Below are positions 56,199 through 64,000 of a stretch of DNA of 64,000 nt, piece after piece. The translations under genes were made by a program, and so were the position numbers. Origin of the DNA: Salinibacter grassmerensis (GTDB lineage: Bacteria > Bacteroidota > Rhodothermia > Rhodothermales > Salinibacteraceae); NCBI RefSeq assembly GCF_947077765.1, contig NZ_CAMTTF010000010.1, positions 25,319-89,318 of the forward strand, written 5' to 3'. The notes below the pieces were generated by a model, which did no database searches, was not told where the DNA came from, and worked only from the letters and a program-made list of their open reading frames with translations. Positions within the stretch are counted from its first letter, which is position 1, and every line of letters starts with the position of its first letter.

Positions 56199-56765
56199 AT
56201 GTCTACCCGCTCAATATCAACACACCCGATGTTAGCATTCTTGCCTCGGACAACCTTCCTGGCCATTCTTGGGCTCGCCCTCCTGGTCGGTCCCGCGATG
56301 GCACAGGGGTATGGAAATGACGAGCAGCCCGATATCGTCGACACGGCCGTGGAGGCCGATAACTTCAACACTCTCGCTCAGGCCTTGGAGGCTGCCGATC
56401 TCGTAGGGGCTTTGAAGGGAGACGGACCGTTTACCGTCTTCGCCCCCACCGACGCCGCGTTCGACGCGCTGCCAGACGGCCAGCTTGAGTCCCTCCTCCA
56501 GCCCGAAAACCGGGAGCAGCTTCAGGCCATCCTGCAGTATCACGTTGCGGAGGGGAAGGCCATGGCTTCGGACGTGACCGGCATGGACGCCGCCCCGACC
56601 CTTGAGGGCCGGTCCGTACAGATTCAGGTCGAGGATGGCACTGTCCGCCTGATGGGCCAGAACACTGCCACCGTCGTGCAGACCGACATCGAGGCGTCAA
56701 ACGGTGTCATTCACGTTATCGACAGCGTTCTTCTTCCGCCAGAGGCCGAAGGCGAGGGAATGTAG
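56199..56765 (+). CDS. Fasciclin-domain exported protein
   Basis: About 188 residues from ATG 56199; a signal follows ([17 protein letters not shown]). A single FAS1 domain: [70 protein letters not shown], and [21 protein letters not shown]1 domains mediate cell-surface adhesion. The alternative start 56229 ([10 protein letters not shown]) keeps the signal as well; the 56136 start would add a non-signal leader. A strong terminator follows at 56830. Confidence 0.88.
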   Translation: MSTRSISTHPMLAFLPRTTFLAILGLALLVGPAMAQGYGNDEQPDIVDTAVEADNFNTLAQALEAADLVGALKGDGPFTVFAPTDAAFDALPDGQLESLLQPENREQLQAILQYHVAEGKAMASDVTGMDAAPTLEGRSVQIQVEDGTVRLMGQNTATVVQTDIEASNGVIHVIDSVLLPPEAEGEGM

Positions 56766-56829
56766 CTTTCTGTCTCCGGCCTTCTGTTTTTAGTTTCCTA
56801 CCTTCGCTTCTCCCCCTAGGAGGCTTGTA

Positions 56830-56860
56830 AAGGGCGTGGCTGGTCGCCACGCCCTTTTCA
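56830..56860 (+). terminator. Rho-independent terminator of the fasciclin gene
   Basis: Perfect 11-bp stem AAGGGCGTGGC / GCCACGCCCTT (56830-56840 and 56846-56856) with a 5-nt loop, followed by TTCATTTG on the plus strand, 65 bp after the fasciclin stop. Confidence 0.8.
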
Positions 56861-57103
56861 TTTGTGGCTTATGTGGACTGGTTTTGGAGTCGACCCGCTT
56901 TCGTGGACGCCTGTTGGCTTTGACTTGCCTGTAGGCTTTGGTCGAACGTGGATCGGAAAGCAGAAGTCGTTGCCTCAAAAACGGTGGTTTTTGAAACGCC
57001 GAGCGCAAGCTATACCCATCCTGACTGAACGGCAATAAACGCAGGCAGTGTTGCTTCAAAACTTATCGGGTGAATCGGGTTTTGAAGCAACCGTGTTTCC
57101 ACC

Positions 57104-57518
57104 GTGCAGATCGGCTACGCCCGCGTTTCTACCACGGGTCAAAACCTTGACCTACAACTCGACGAGTTTGAGAAAGCTGATTGTGAAAAGATCTACGAGG
57201 AGCAAATCTCCAAGATGGAGGCCTTGGAGGAGAAGGGCGTCGACTTCGTGTTCCTGAGCGAGGGGATCGATACGACCACCGCGCAGGGAAAACTCACCTT
57301 CCACATCTTCGGGGCCCTGGCCGAGTTCGAACGCGAACTGTCACGGGGGCGAACGATGGCAGGGCTCAAAGCTGCCCGGGGGCGAGGAGGAGATCCCGCA
57401 GGTCCAGTCGCTTATGCGGAACGAGGAAGTCTCCACCTCGGGCATCTGCGAGCGGTTTGACATCAGTCGGGCGACGCTCTACCGATACGTTGGTTCGGAC
57501 GGGGAGCGCAGGCGCTGA
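57104..57518 (+). pseudogene. Serine resolvase/invertase remnant with in-frame deletion
   Basis: IGYARVSTTGQNLDLQLDEFEKADCEKIYEEQ is the start of a serine recombinase catalytic domain (catalytic Ser in ARVST). It then jumps to EALEEKGVDFVFLSEGIDTTTAQGKLTFHIFGALAEFER, so about 50 codons of the centre (the RPELxxALDYLREGD...LGRS segment) are missing in frame. Near 57385-57395 the frame changes and the C-terminal helix-turn-helix continues as EEIPQVQSLMRNEE...ICERFDISRATLYRYVGSD to the stop at 57516-57518. Two lesions make it inactive. Confidence 0.75.
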
Positions 57519-57664
57519 TTGTCTTGTCCGATCTAACGGACACCATCCATGAACTGCATCGGTTTCCATGCAGTTCGCATGGATGTCTCTACTGAGCGTC
57601 GTTTTCTACTGAGGTAGCTTACCGGCATTCAGGCACTCAATTTCTCGAAATAAATCTTCTGGCT

Positions 57665-57904
57665 ATGGCAAACCTAACTGTCAAGGACCTGCCAGATTCC
57701 CTCTACAAAAAGCTGAAGTCCCAGGCCCACGCTAATCGCCGCTCAATCGCTTCGGAGGTGACAGTGCTTCTGGAGCGGGCCCTTGGAGAGCGCGCCACTT
57801 CCGAAGAAGATCTTCTCCACCGGGCAAAGCGGCTCCGTGACCGAACTCCGACCCGCCTTACCGAAGAAAAGCGCCGGGAGGCCGTCCGGCGAGGTCGATC
57901 GTGA
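57665..57904 (+). CDS. FitA/Arc-like ribbon-helix-helix antitoxin
   Basis: A 79-residue protein with MANLTVKDLPDSLYKKLKSQAHANRRSIASEVTVLLERAL: the strand NLTVKDLP then two helices is the ribbon-helix-helix DNA-binding pattern of FitA/Phd-type antitoxins. The basic end (RLTEEKRREAVRRGRS) would bind the PIN toxin. Its natural toxin partner is the truncated VapC remnant 58 bp downstream (57962). The antitoxin appears intact and orphaned. Confidence 0.75.
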   Translation: MANLTVKDLPDSLYKKLKSQAHANRRSIASEVTVLLERALGERATSEEDLLHRAKRLRDRTPTRLTEEKRREAVRRGRS

Positions 57905-57961
57905 CGGAGATCCCCTCGGCGGGGTCTCCCCCGGTGTTCTCACTTCAGATCTCTACGGCCG

Positions 57962-58075
57962 ATGATCGTTGCCGACAATACCCTCATCAGCTACTTCACG
58001 ATCGAAGGGGAGGTTCTGGGGCAGTTTCCGGAGACGGCCATCCACCCGGATGACTTTCTCGAGCAAAGGGAATAA
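57962..58075 (+). pseudogene. VapC PIN toxin with internal deletion
   Basis: Starts MIVADNTLISYFTIEGE and ends VLGQFPETAIHPDDFLEQRE then TAA. These are the N-terminal and C-terminal ends of a VapC-type PIN protein; about 90 codons between them are gone in frame. The motif DTN has become DNT. Fully inactive. It sits just after the intact antitoxin, so the cell kept the antitoxin but lost the toxin. Confidence 0.7.
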
Positions 58076-58285
58076 ACGGCATCTGGTCCAGTGGCCCCTT
58101 GACGCTATTACAGATTACAGGCAGCCAATTGGGAAGTATAGATACGGGTTACCTCAGCGGGCGGTCTCCACGGCCAAGAGAAGGGAATCTTCCAGAGGAG
58201 TAAGGATAGGTCTCGCAGGACTGCTTCGGCCAAGGTTGGGCCGCTGCGCGGCGGCAGGGGCCAACCGTGATCACACCCGATCCGG

Positions 58286-58318
58286 TAACACCCGATACCG
58301 TCGCCGTATCGGGTGTTA
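58286..58318. terminator. Inverted-repeat hairpin (likely bidirectional terminator)
   Basis: Arms TAACACCCGATAC (58286-58298) and GTATCGGGTGTTA (58306-58318), perfect over 13 bp, with a 7-nt loop and TTTCTTA after the right arm. No intact gene ends here, so it may be a relic of a lost element. Confidence 0.55.
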
Positions 58319-58597
58319 TTTCTTAGAAGCGGAGAAGGTACATCAGGGATGGCCGCAAGCCTATACGGGTGTTCGCCATTGGTTGACACACGTTCAGCGC
58401 TGGGAATATAGACTGTAGGCCGACACTCCTCAAGGTAGATCTCATCAGAGGAAAATCCGTCGAGGCCCAGGTTGCCTCGATCTGGAAACGAAGTCTGGAA
58501 GGACAAGGATGCGCCAGGTGATGAGCGGATCCTTGCCTTTTTAGATTTGGGCCAGGGGTCACAGACAATATCTCTACGGGTATGGTTGACGAGGCAA

Positions 58598-58875
58598 TCA
58601 TCGCCGCCGGCTCTCATCGGACCCGACCTGCCGGTAGAGCGTCGCTGAGGAAATGCCAAGCCGCTCGCAGATGGTCTCGGGCAGGGACGTCCGGGTCCTG
58701 AATCAACCGTTGGGCGAGCTTGGCGTCGTCCTCGCCCAAGGCTGGCAGCCGCCAGCCGGTCTTTCCTCGATCACGGGCGGCCCGGAGGCCGGCCTCTTCC
58801 ATCGACCTCAGGAAGAGCATCCTCAATGCACTCAAATTGCTCGTCGGTCAGCTCGTAGCGGCGACGTCGGGCCAT
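58598..58875 (-). pseudogene. Chimera of IS5 transposase start and resolvase end
   Basis: From ATG 58875 the minus strand reads MARRRYELTDEQFECIEDAL, the start of an IS5-family transposase. By about 58800 it continues, in another frame, as MEEAGLRAARDRGKTGWRLPALGEDDAKLAQRLIQDPDV, the part of a serine resolvase after the catalytic domain, then in yet another frame as PETICERLGISSATLYRQVGSDE, the terminal helix-turn-helix, to the stop at 58598. It is the product of an insertion/deletion event joining two mobile elements. Not functional. Confidence 0.65.
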
Positions 58876-59274
58876 GGGAAAATCTCAGAACAGCTCTACT
58901 TGCGACCCGGTTGCCTTCACACCGGTTCTTTATCAGACAGTGCCTCGACTTCCACGGCATCCTGCTGCGGCGAGGGGATCTGCGCGTAAGCTCGAAGCTC
59001 CGAGCGGCATGGTCCCGTGTGGATGTCTCGTGTGGATGTCCCGTGTGGATCCGTTCTCCGATGTCCCATCACGCTGGTCGGTATACACTAAACCGGCAGG
59101 TCGGCTTACAAGCTTCGTTTCACAGGATTGACTGAGATGGAGTGAGCATTGTGCCGGAGCTATTCACACGTAAACGGCATGCTGACCAGGGTGCATGTGT
59201 GTGCGACACCACTTTCTGCCAGGCATGTTAAACCAAAAGATGTGCACGGAGACGAAACCTATACCGCTGTCTTT

Positions 59275-60807
59275 CTACGCCTCGTTCACTTCCGCTGCGG
59301 CCCGGATGCCCGATCGCAGCGCCCCCTCCATCGTCGCGCGAAGCACCGAGGTGTGCTCGCCGGCAAAGTGAATCCGCCCGTGTGGCCGCTGAAGCGCCTC
59401 AAGGTGCCCGGTCACGTCACCAGGGCCCGGCCACGACCATGCCCCGAGGGCATAAGGATCCTCGCTCCAAGACTTCACAACCCCTCCCTCCTGAAACTCG
59501 CGGATCCGGGGATGGAGCTTTTCTATCTGGTCAAGTGCTACCTCCGTGATCTGCGCGTTGGGCCGACCGGCCAGCTGCTCGGCCACCACCCCGCTGATGA
59601 ACGCCTCTAAAACGGAACGCTGATCGGGGCCCCCAGCGTCCGAATAGGGCTGCCGGTCGATGCGGCCGACCGGAAGATCGGTATACGCCGACCCGGTAAC
59701 CCCGTCCTCGTGCCAAAATCCCTGCTGGACCTGGAACTGTACCCGGAGCACTCGGGCGTAGGGCAAGTCCCTGAGAGCAGCCTGCTTCTCGCTGCGCAGC
59801 TGCGGCTCCACCTGTAGGCCCTGCATCACAGGCGCCGGAACGGTGCAAATCGCCTGATCGGCTTGAAGGCTTACAGGGCGGCCTCCCTGCTTGGCCTGGA
59901 CTTCGACTCCCTGCCCTGTGTCCCGTAGGGCCTGGGCCTCCACGCCATAGCGGACATGCCGGCCGAGCCGACGGGCCATTGCCTCCGGCAGGCGGTCGTT
60001 GCCGCCCTCTAAAACGAAGGGCGCCCCGCCCATAAACAGCCCAAAGTCAGACACCGCCGAGGAGAGAGCCGAACTGGTCCCTACTGCGGAGCCAAACCAC
60101 TGGGTGTCGCGGATCAGGTGAGTAGCTCCTTCGCTTGCGCCCTGCTCGCGCATGTACTCGCCCAGGGTCATCTTGTCGAGACCCGCGAGGGGCGGCTCGT
60201 TCCAGCTCTGGGGCTTGGCGATTGCTTTTGGCAACGTCCCGAAGAGATACTTTTTCATGATCCCCACCGGGCCCAGATTCTGCTCCTCTTCGGTCAGGTC
60301 GTAGGGCCAGTCGGGCTGCTCATTCGGGCCAGCCGCAAAGCGCTCTCCCTTCAGGTGATAAAGCTTCGGGAGGTCCGGCTGGGCCCACTCGGCCCGTTCC
60401 AGCTCCAGCTCGTCGATGTACCGATTCGCCTCGGCGTACGTCTTCGAGAAGCCTGCGGCCCCAACCTCCGCGTGGAGGCCAGGAGCGAACGGGTCTCGGA
60501 GCGTTTGGACCCGGCCGCCAGGGCGGGTCCTCGCCTCCAGGACTGTCACCTCGTGGCCCGCCTCGCCGAGCTCCCAGGCAGCGGCTAGCCCAGCAAGGCC
60601 CGCCCCGACGACGATCACGTCCTGGGGTGCCGACGTCGGAGATAGCGGCGCCTGTGGGATGGAGGTCGGATCGGAGGCGGCCCACGCCCTGGGCACATAC
60701 AGCCCGAGGCCCGCCGCCCCGGCCCCGACCGTGAGCTGCTGAAGAAAGCGGCGCCGGGAGGAGCCGTGGGGGTCTTGTCTCTCGGAAGCAGAGAACATAG
60801 CGATCAC
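59275..60807 (-). CDS. Tat-exported flavin amine oxidase
   Basis: A 510-residue flavin monoamine oxidase. Twin-arginine signal SRRRFLQQL near 18-26 predicts folded export to the periplasm; FAD-binding VIVVGAGLAGLAAAWELGEAGHEVTVLEA near 65-93, the GGRVQT motif, and the C-terminal GRIHFAGEHTSVLRATMEGALRSG motif are intact. It oxidises amines or amino acids with H2O2 release; the substrate is unknown. No partner genes adjoin. ATG 60807 is the first start and includes the signal. Confidence 0.9.
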   Translation of the reverse strand: MIAMFSASERQDPHGSSRRRFLQQLTVGAGAAGLGLYVPRAWAASDPTSIPQAPLSPTSAPQDVIVVGAGLAGLAAAWELGEAGHEVTVLEARTRPGGRVQTLRDPFAPGLHAEVGAAGFSKTYAEANRYIDELELERAEWAQPDLPKLYHLKGERFAAGPNEQPDWPYDLTEEEQNLGPVGIMKKYLFGTLPKAIAKPQSWNEPPLAGLDKMTLGEYMREQGASEGATHLIRDTQWFGSAVGTSSALSSAVSDFGLFMGGAPFVLEGGNDRLPEAMARRLGRHVRYGVEAQALRDTGQGVEVQAKQGGRPVSLQADQAICTVPAPVMQGLQVEPQLRSEKQAALRDLPYARVLRVQFQVQQGFWHEDGVTGSAYTDLPVGRIDRQPYSDAGGPDQRSVLEAFISGVVAEQLAGRPNAQITEVALDQIEKLHPRIREFQEGGVVKSWSEDPYALGAWSWPGPGDVTGHLEALQRPHGRIHFAGEHTSVLRATMEGALRSGIRAAAEVNEA

Positions 60808-61144
60808 GCTGGTTGTGGGGGAGGAGCGAGGCCCTAACCTAAGCGGTGTGCAGACGGGAAGCGAGTATCATGAAATTCACAGGGTCCCTGTCCAACAGAC
60901 ACAGAGCGCCCTGAGAGTCTAACGCTAGCCTCCCTTCATGTCATGGCTGCTGGTCTAGCAGCGTGCCGATGGGGCGTCTTGGCCGCTTGATACCGTCCCC
61001 AATTCGCGAGCCCCGACGCAGGCAGGTAATCCGTGTGACGGTGGTCTACGCGATTTTCCAGTCTCCCGTTGAGGCTTGAAGGGGACATAGGTCTATTACT
61101 CAAGGGAGAGAGCGGAAGGACCAAGACCGGCCGCTTTTCGTGAA

Positions 61145-61173
61145 TGCGTTACGCAAATATATAGAAGCGTAAC
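61145..61173. other. Inverted-repeat site upstream of recombinase remnant (site C)
   Basis: TGCGTTACGCA (61145-61155), 11 bp, then GCGTAAC (61167-61173), followed by AACTGAGCCCGGCAAGGGTTCTTGG, which matches the DNA after the same site near 5877-5920. It lies 68 bp before the second recombinase copy (61241). The arms and 11-bp spacing agree with site B although the spacer sequence differs, which is typical of a conserved protein-binding site with a free central spacer. Confidence 0.5.
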
Positions 61174-61240
61174 AACTGAGCCCGGCAAGGGTTCTTGGCA
61201 ACACTTGTCTCTGACCCGTTTCCACTCCCCTTCTGGCCCG

Positions 61241-61816
61241 ATGGCCCGCCCCGACAAGCTCCCGAAGATCCTCACCGAGGAGGAGACATCCTCGCTTCTC
61301 TCCCAGCCGAATCAGCGATAGTTCGGCCCGAATCGCGACTACCTCTACATGCGCCTCATGCTCAAAGCAGGACTTCGGGCGTCGGAAGCGACGGTCCTTG
61401 GGTCCAAGTACTTAGGTCTCATGAGCGGGAAGCTGACGGTTCGGGAAGGAAAGAGCACAAAGAACCGGACGCTTTGGGTCGGAGAGGACCTCTTGGAGGA
61501 GCTCAAGGAATGGATGGACCGGCGCGTAGCGATAGCTGGGGAGTCGGAGTATCTACTGCCGACATCGAAAGGGACGCAGGTGGCCACCTCCCATCTGCGC
61601 CCGTCGGTGAAGCGCTATGCCCGCAAGGCCGAGATCGAAGAGGTGGGCCGGGTGTCTCCGCATACCTTGAGGCACACCTCCGCCACGCGGCTCTACCGGG
61701 AAACCGGAAACATCCGGCTCGTGCAGAAGGCCCTGGGGCACTCCGGTCTCTCCACGACGATGATTTACACCCATGTTGTCAACGAGGAGCTGGAGGGCGC
61801 GATGAAAGACCTGTAA
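61241..61816 (+). pseudogene. Second short tyrosine recombinase, interrupted at codon 27
   Basis: Close relative of the recombinase at 5977, aligned from the same ATG (ARPDKLPKILT...). Codon 27, Tyr in the first copy (QPNRRY), is TAG here (61319-61321), so full-length translation stops. The remaining frame from ATG 61349 (MRLMLKAGLRASEAT) to 61816 still has the catalytic Arg, HTLRH, LGH and IYTHV. If translation restarts there the domain would be nearly complete, but loss is more likely. Confidence 0.8.
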
Positions 61817-62059
61817 GCGTTTGCCAATTGCATGGAGACCGGCGTGCAACTGGACGAGAAGACCATCCCCCGCCCCGGGACTGGGCATGAAGCCGCCTGC
61901 CCGATCTGTACAGAGCAGCATACGTCCCACCACAGGCGGACTTGTGCCGGTCCTTGACTTTTTTCTGAACGAATTGCTTCTCCTGAGAGCAAGGATTACT
62001 TACTCTTATGGTTGTGAACATTTAGCATTTACTGCTTTTCTTCTACACGCTCAAATCCC

Positions 62060-62986
62060 TTGTCTGTGAGCAGATCTTCGGTACTCCCTTTCTTCTCTCT
62101 TGCCCTAGCGGCTGTTTTGGTTTTTGGATGTGACTTCGGTGGAAGCTCCCAAGAGCGAGAGTCCTCCCCCAGCGATGATGGAAGCGCCGTTGCCCTCACC
62201 CTTACCCGTTCGGCCAACTCCAATGTCCCCAGCAGCGCGGACAGCGCTTTCGTCCGCATCTGGAAACCGAACGGAGGCTATAACCTGAAGGATATTGTGA
62301 ACGTCCCTGATCCAGGGCAGCAGACTGAAGTGTCCTTGGAGGTCCCTCCCGGCAGTGGATACCAGGCCGGAGTACTTGTGACAAAGCCGCAAGAAGGCTC
62401 TGGGTCATCCTCTGATAGCTCCAGGTCATCTTCCGATAAAGACTTAGTTGCCCATGGCTCGTCAAGTCAATTCTCACTCAGTTCTGGGGATACAGCTCGC
62501 GTGAGTCTGGATGTCAACGTGGCGGATCTCGTCCTGGAAGCGCCTTCGTCCCTTCAGGCCAATGAGAAAGACACCGTTGAGGTGATCTACGGTGTCAACC
62601 CGCCGGACAATGATCCTTCTATATTTGCTGAGCGTAGCTCAAATTCTAATTTTGACTATTTCGACGGTACTAACCTTAAAGAAGTGTCCCTTGTTAGATC
62701 AACCGACACCACAACAACCAAAGATTTTGAGGTTGTTAGCTCGAATGTCCAATCTAAAGACACCATATATGTCAAAGTTCGGGTGTTTCCAGACTTTGCC
62801 TCTGATTGGGTGCCGGTAGAACAGGGGTTTTCGAGTGAGTTCTTTCCATCTGAAGAAGGAGGCCCGTCGTTTTCAGTTCCCGTTGTGCCGGATAGTAGCA
62901 GCGACAGTGGCACGGTCATCATCACGTTCTCGCAAGATGGAGACGGATGGAAAAAAACGCGTCACGCTGTTGGGAAGTCCAACTAG
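62060..62986 (+). CDS. Large lipoprotein of unknown function
   Basis: About 308 residues; a signal with lipobox VFGCD (start TTG 62060 or GTG 62066, four residues apart) is followed by Ser/Gly/Asp-rich linkers (SSDSSRSSSDK) and beta-strand-like segments. Acidic, Ser-rich composition suggests an exposed halophile lipoprotein. No family recognised. A terminator follows at 63026. Confidence 0.65.
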   Translation: MSVSRSSVLPFFSLALAAVLVFGCDFGGSSQERESSPSDDGSAVALTLTRSANSNVPSSADSAFVRIWKPNGGYNLKDIVNVPDPGQQTEVSLEVPPGSGYQAGVLVTKPQEGSGSSSDSSRSSSDKDLVAHGSSSQFSLSSGDTARVSLDVNVADLVLEAPSSLQANEKDTVEVIYGVNPPDNDPSIFAERSSNSNFDYFDGTNLKEVSLVRSTDTTTTKDFEVVSSNVQSKDTIYVKVRVFPDFASDWVPVEQGFSSEFFPSEEGGPSFSVPVVPDSSSDSGTVIITFSQDGDGWKKTRHAVGKSN

Positions 62987-63025
62987 CTGAAAACTGGCAG
63001 GAGTTGATATCAAGCATCAGGCCCG

Positions 63026-63046
63026 CCCCGATCTCGGGGGTTTTTG
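63026..63046 (+). terminator. Rho-independent terminator of the lipoprotein gene
   Basis: CCCCGATCTCGGGG (stem with a short loop) followed by GTTTTTGT, 40 bp after the lipoprotein stop. Read on the plus strand it fits an intrinsic terminator. Confidence 0.65.
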
Positions 63047-63556
63047 TATAGCGGCAGCTTTTCTTGAGAAAAGTCGTTCTCCGCCGGTTGCTGTTAGTGT
63101 CCGTCAGTACCTCACACTTCTCCGCCAGTCTCACGATACTTTCCGCGAGTGTCTACCAGCACGCCGCCAACACGCCACCAGTGTCCGACGGCCCGCCGCT
63201 GGTCTCAAGGTAACGTTCAGTAACGTAGCCCTGAGGCTACACCTTACAATTTCTGGTGCGCCTGTCCTTATCTCTCTTTTCCCAGAGGGACGGGTCTTTC
63301 TGTGCTTCGCGCGCTTGGAGTGTTGGACTGTCGCGGAACTGCCCCACAGCTCAAAGGCTACTTAAAACTGTTCCCCGCCCCAGGTTGCCGTTTAGGGTTT
63401 TGAACGGCCCCGGCCGAATTGCCACCTCGCACCCGGGCCGTAGGTTGTGCCCGCCCGGACGATCACGGGAGGGCACTCGAGGATTTCAGCGGCGATAGAG
63501 AGCGCAAAGGACGTAGACTTCCAGTACAACAAGAACGACCGCCCATCCCTCCCCCC

Positions 63557-63706
63557 ATGTCATCAAATTATGTGGAACGGCACGACATTCCGGATTTGCC
63601 GCAGCGGCGGGACTCGACGAACAACCAGATTGAGGACTTACGGGAGGCTGCCGAGCAGCTCGGGATGTACGACACTGCCGATCTGCTCGCCACTTACAAC
63701 GATTAA
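63557..63706 (+). CDS. Small 49-aa hypothetical protein
   Basis: MSSNYVERHDIPDLPQRRDS, then TNNQIEDLREAAEQLGMYDTADLL, ending ATYND. A helical, acidic C-terminal half. The region 63050-63550 shows no other gene. Function unknown. Confidence 0.45.
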   Translation: MSSNYVERHDIPDLPQRRDSTNNQIEDLREAAEQLGMYDTADLLATYND

Positions 63707-63781
63707 GAGTTCGGTTTGACGCCGCGCTAGACGCGCTCATTGGAATGGAAGGGGGCCAGTAGTCTGCCCGGAAGGGCCACT

Positions 63782-64000
63782 CTAGCTCGTTCTCGTGGGG
63801 CGTCCAGACGCCGACACATTCGGGGTGGGCTCCGGCGCCGCGTCGCCCTGCCGCGCCCGGGCACCCTTCCCGGCCGCCGAGACGTCGAACTGCTCGATGA
63901 GATCGCCCAGGTCTTCGGCCTGACGGGACATGTCGTCGGCCATCTCTGCCAACTGGTTCGTCGAGTCCGACACGCTGTCCGCCACGCCGGAGATCGACTC
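63782..64000 (-). CDS. Methyl-accepting chemotaxis protein, C-terminus (partial)
   Basis: The last ~72 codons of a chemoreceptor that continues past the right edge. SISGVADSVSDSTNQLAEMADDMSRQAEDLGDLIEQFDV is the final helix of the cytoplasmic signalling hairpin; a short acidic and Pro-rich tail then ends at TAG 63784. It is the second chemoreceptor of the window. Confidence 0.75.
   Translation of the reverse strand, partial: ESISGVADSVSDSTNQLAEMADDMSRQAEDLGDLIEQFDVSAAGKGARARQGDAAPEPTPNVSASGRPTRTS

Overview
The window looks like accessory DNA (large plasmid or genomic island) from a halophilic, GC-rich member of the Bacteroidota/Rhodothermota group, in the style of Salinibacter and relatives. 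The support is a SusC/SusD outer-membrane pair, a very large secreted protein ending in a type IX secretion (Por) sorting domain, several Bacteroidota-style lipoproteins, and strongly acidic (Asp/Glu-rich) proteins. I see no rRNA, tRNA, ribosomal or core replication genes. I do see toxin-antitoxin modules, recombinases, dead transposon and integrase pieces, a mobilization-type cluster and a large defence island. Genus assignment is inference.

Layout. 1-1.7 kb: a Doc-type toxin and its antitoxin between two copies of a ~255-bp direct repeat. 1.8-4.2 kb: a methyl-accepting chemotaxis protein. 5.4-6.6 kb: a transposase fragment and a short Fim-like tyrosine recombinase with an inverted-repeat site just upstream. 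6.6-14.5 kb: secreted and envelope proteins (metalloprotease with BspA-type repeats, beta-helix lipoprotein, beta-barrel). 14.7-15.2 kb: a broken HD-family (p)ppGpp-hydrolase-like gene. 15.5-31.5 kb: a 16-kb defence island entirely on the minus strand. It holds a SIR2 NADase + small middle protein + Rad50-like ATPase operon; a type I restriction-modification operon (hsdR-hsdS-X-PIN-hsdM) with an embedded PIN ribonuclease and partner; and a phospholipase-D/SNF2 helicase. 31.8-36.3 kb: SusD and SusC. 37.9-40.4 kb: Nramp-like and TauE-like transporters. 41.7-47.7 kb: a mobilization-like cluster (ribbon-helix-helix proteins, GIY-YIG-like protein, HTH regulator) bracketed by two direct copies of a TGTGTGAG iteron array. 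47.7-49.8 kb: gene fragments and a PIN toxin. 50.4-56.8 kb: homocysteine methyltransferase, flavin monooxygenase, M23 peptidase, fasciclin protein. 57-58.9 kb: a scrapyard of truncated resolvase, VapC and IS5 pieces. 59.3-64 kb: Tat-exported amine oxidase, a second and broken copy of the short recombinase, a lipoprotein, and the C-terminus of a second chemotaxis protein running off the edge.

The most interesting parts are the SIR2-ATPase operon, the PIN module inside the restriction operon (a layout like the PrrC anticodon nuclease inside EcoprrI), the short recombinase with three related inverted-repeat sites, the duplicated iteron arrays, and a chain of overlapping mini-ORFs made by a 14-bp repeat in front of the TauE-like gene. 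Long noncoding stretches are unusually rich in short tandem duplications of about 13-17 bp.
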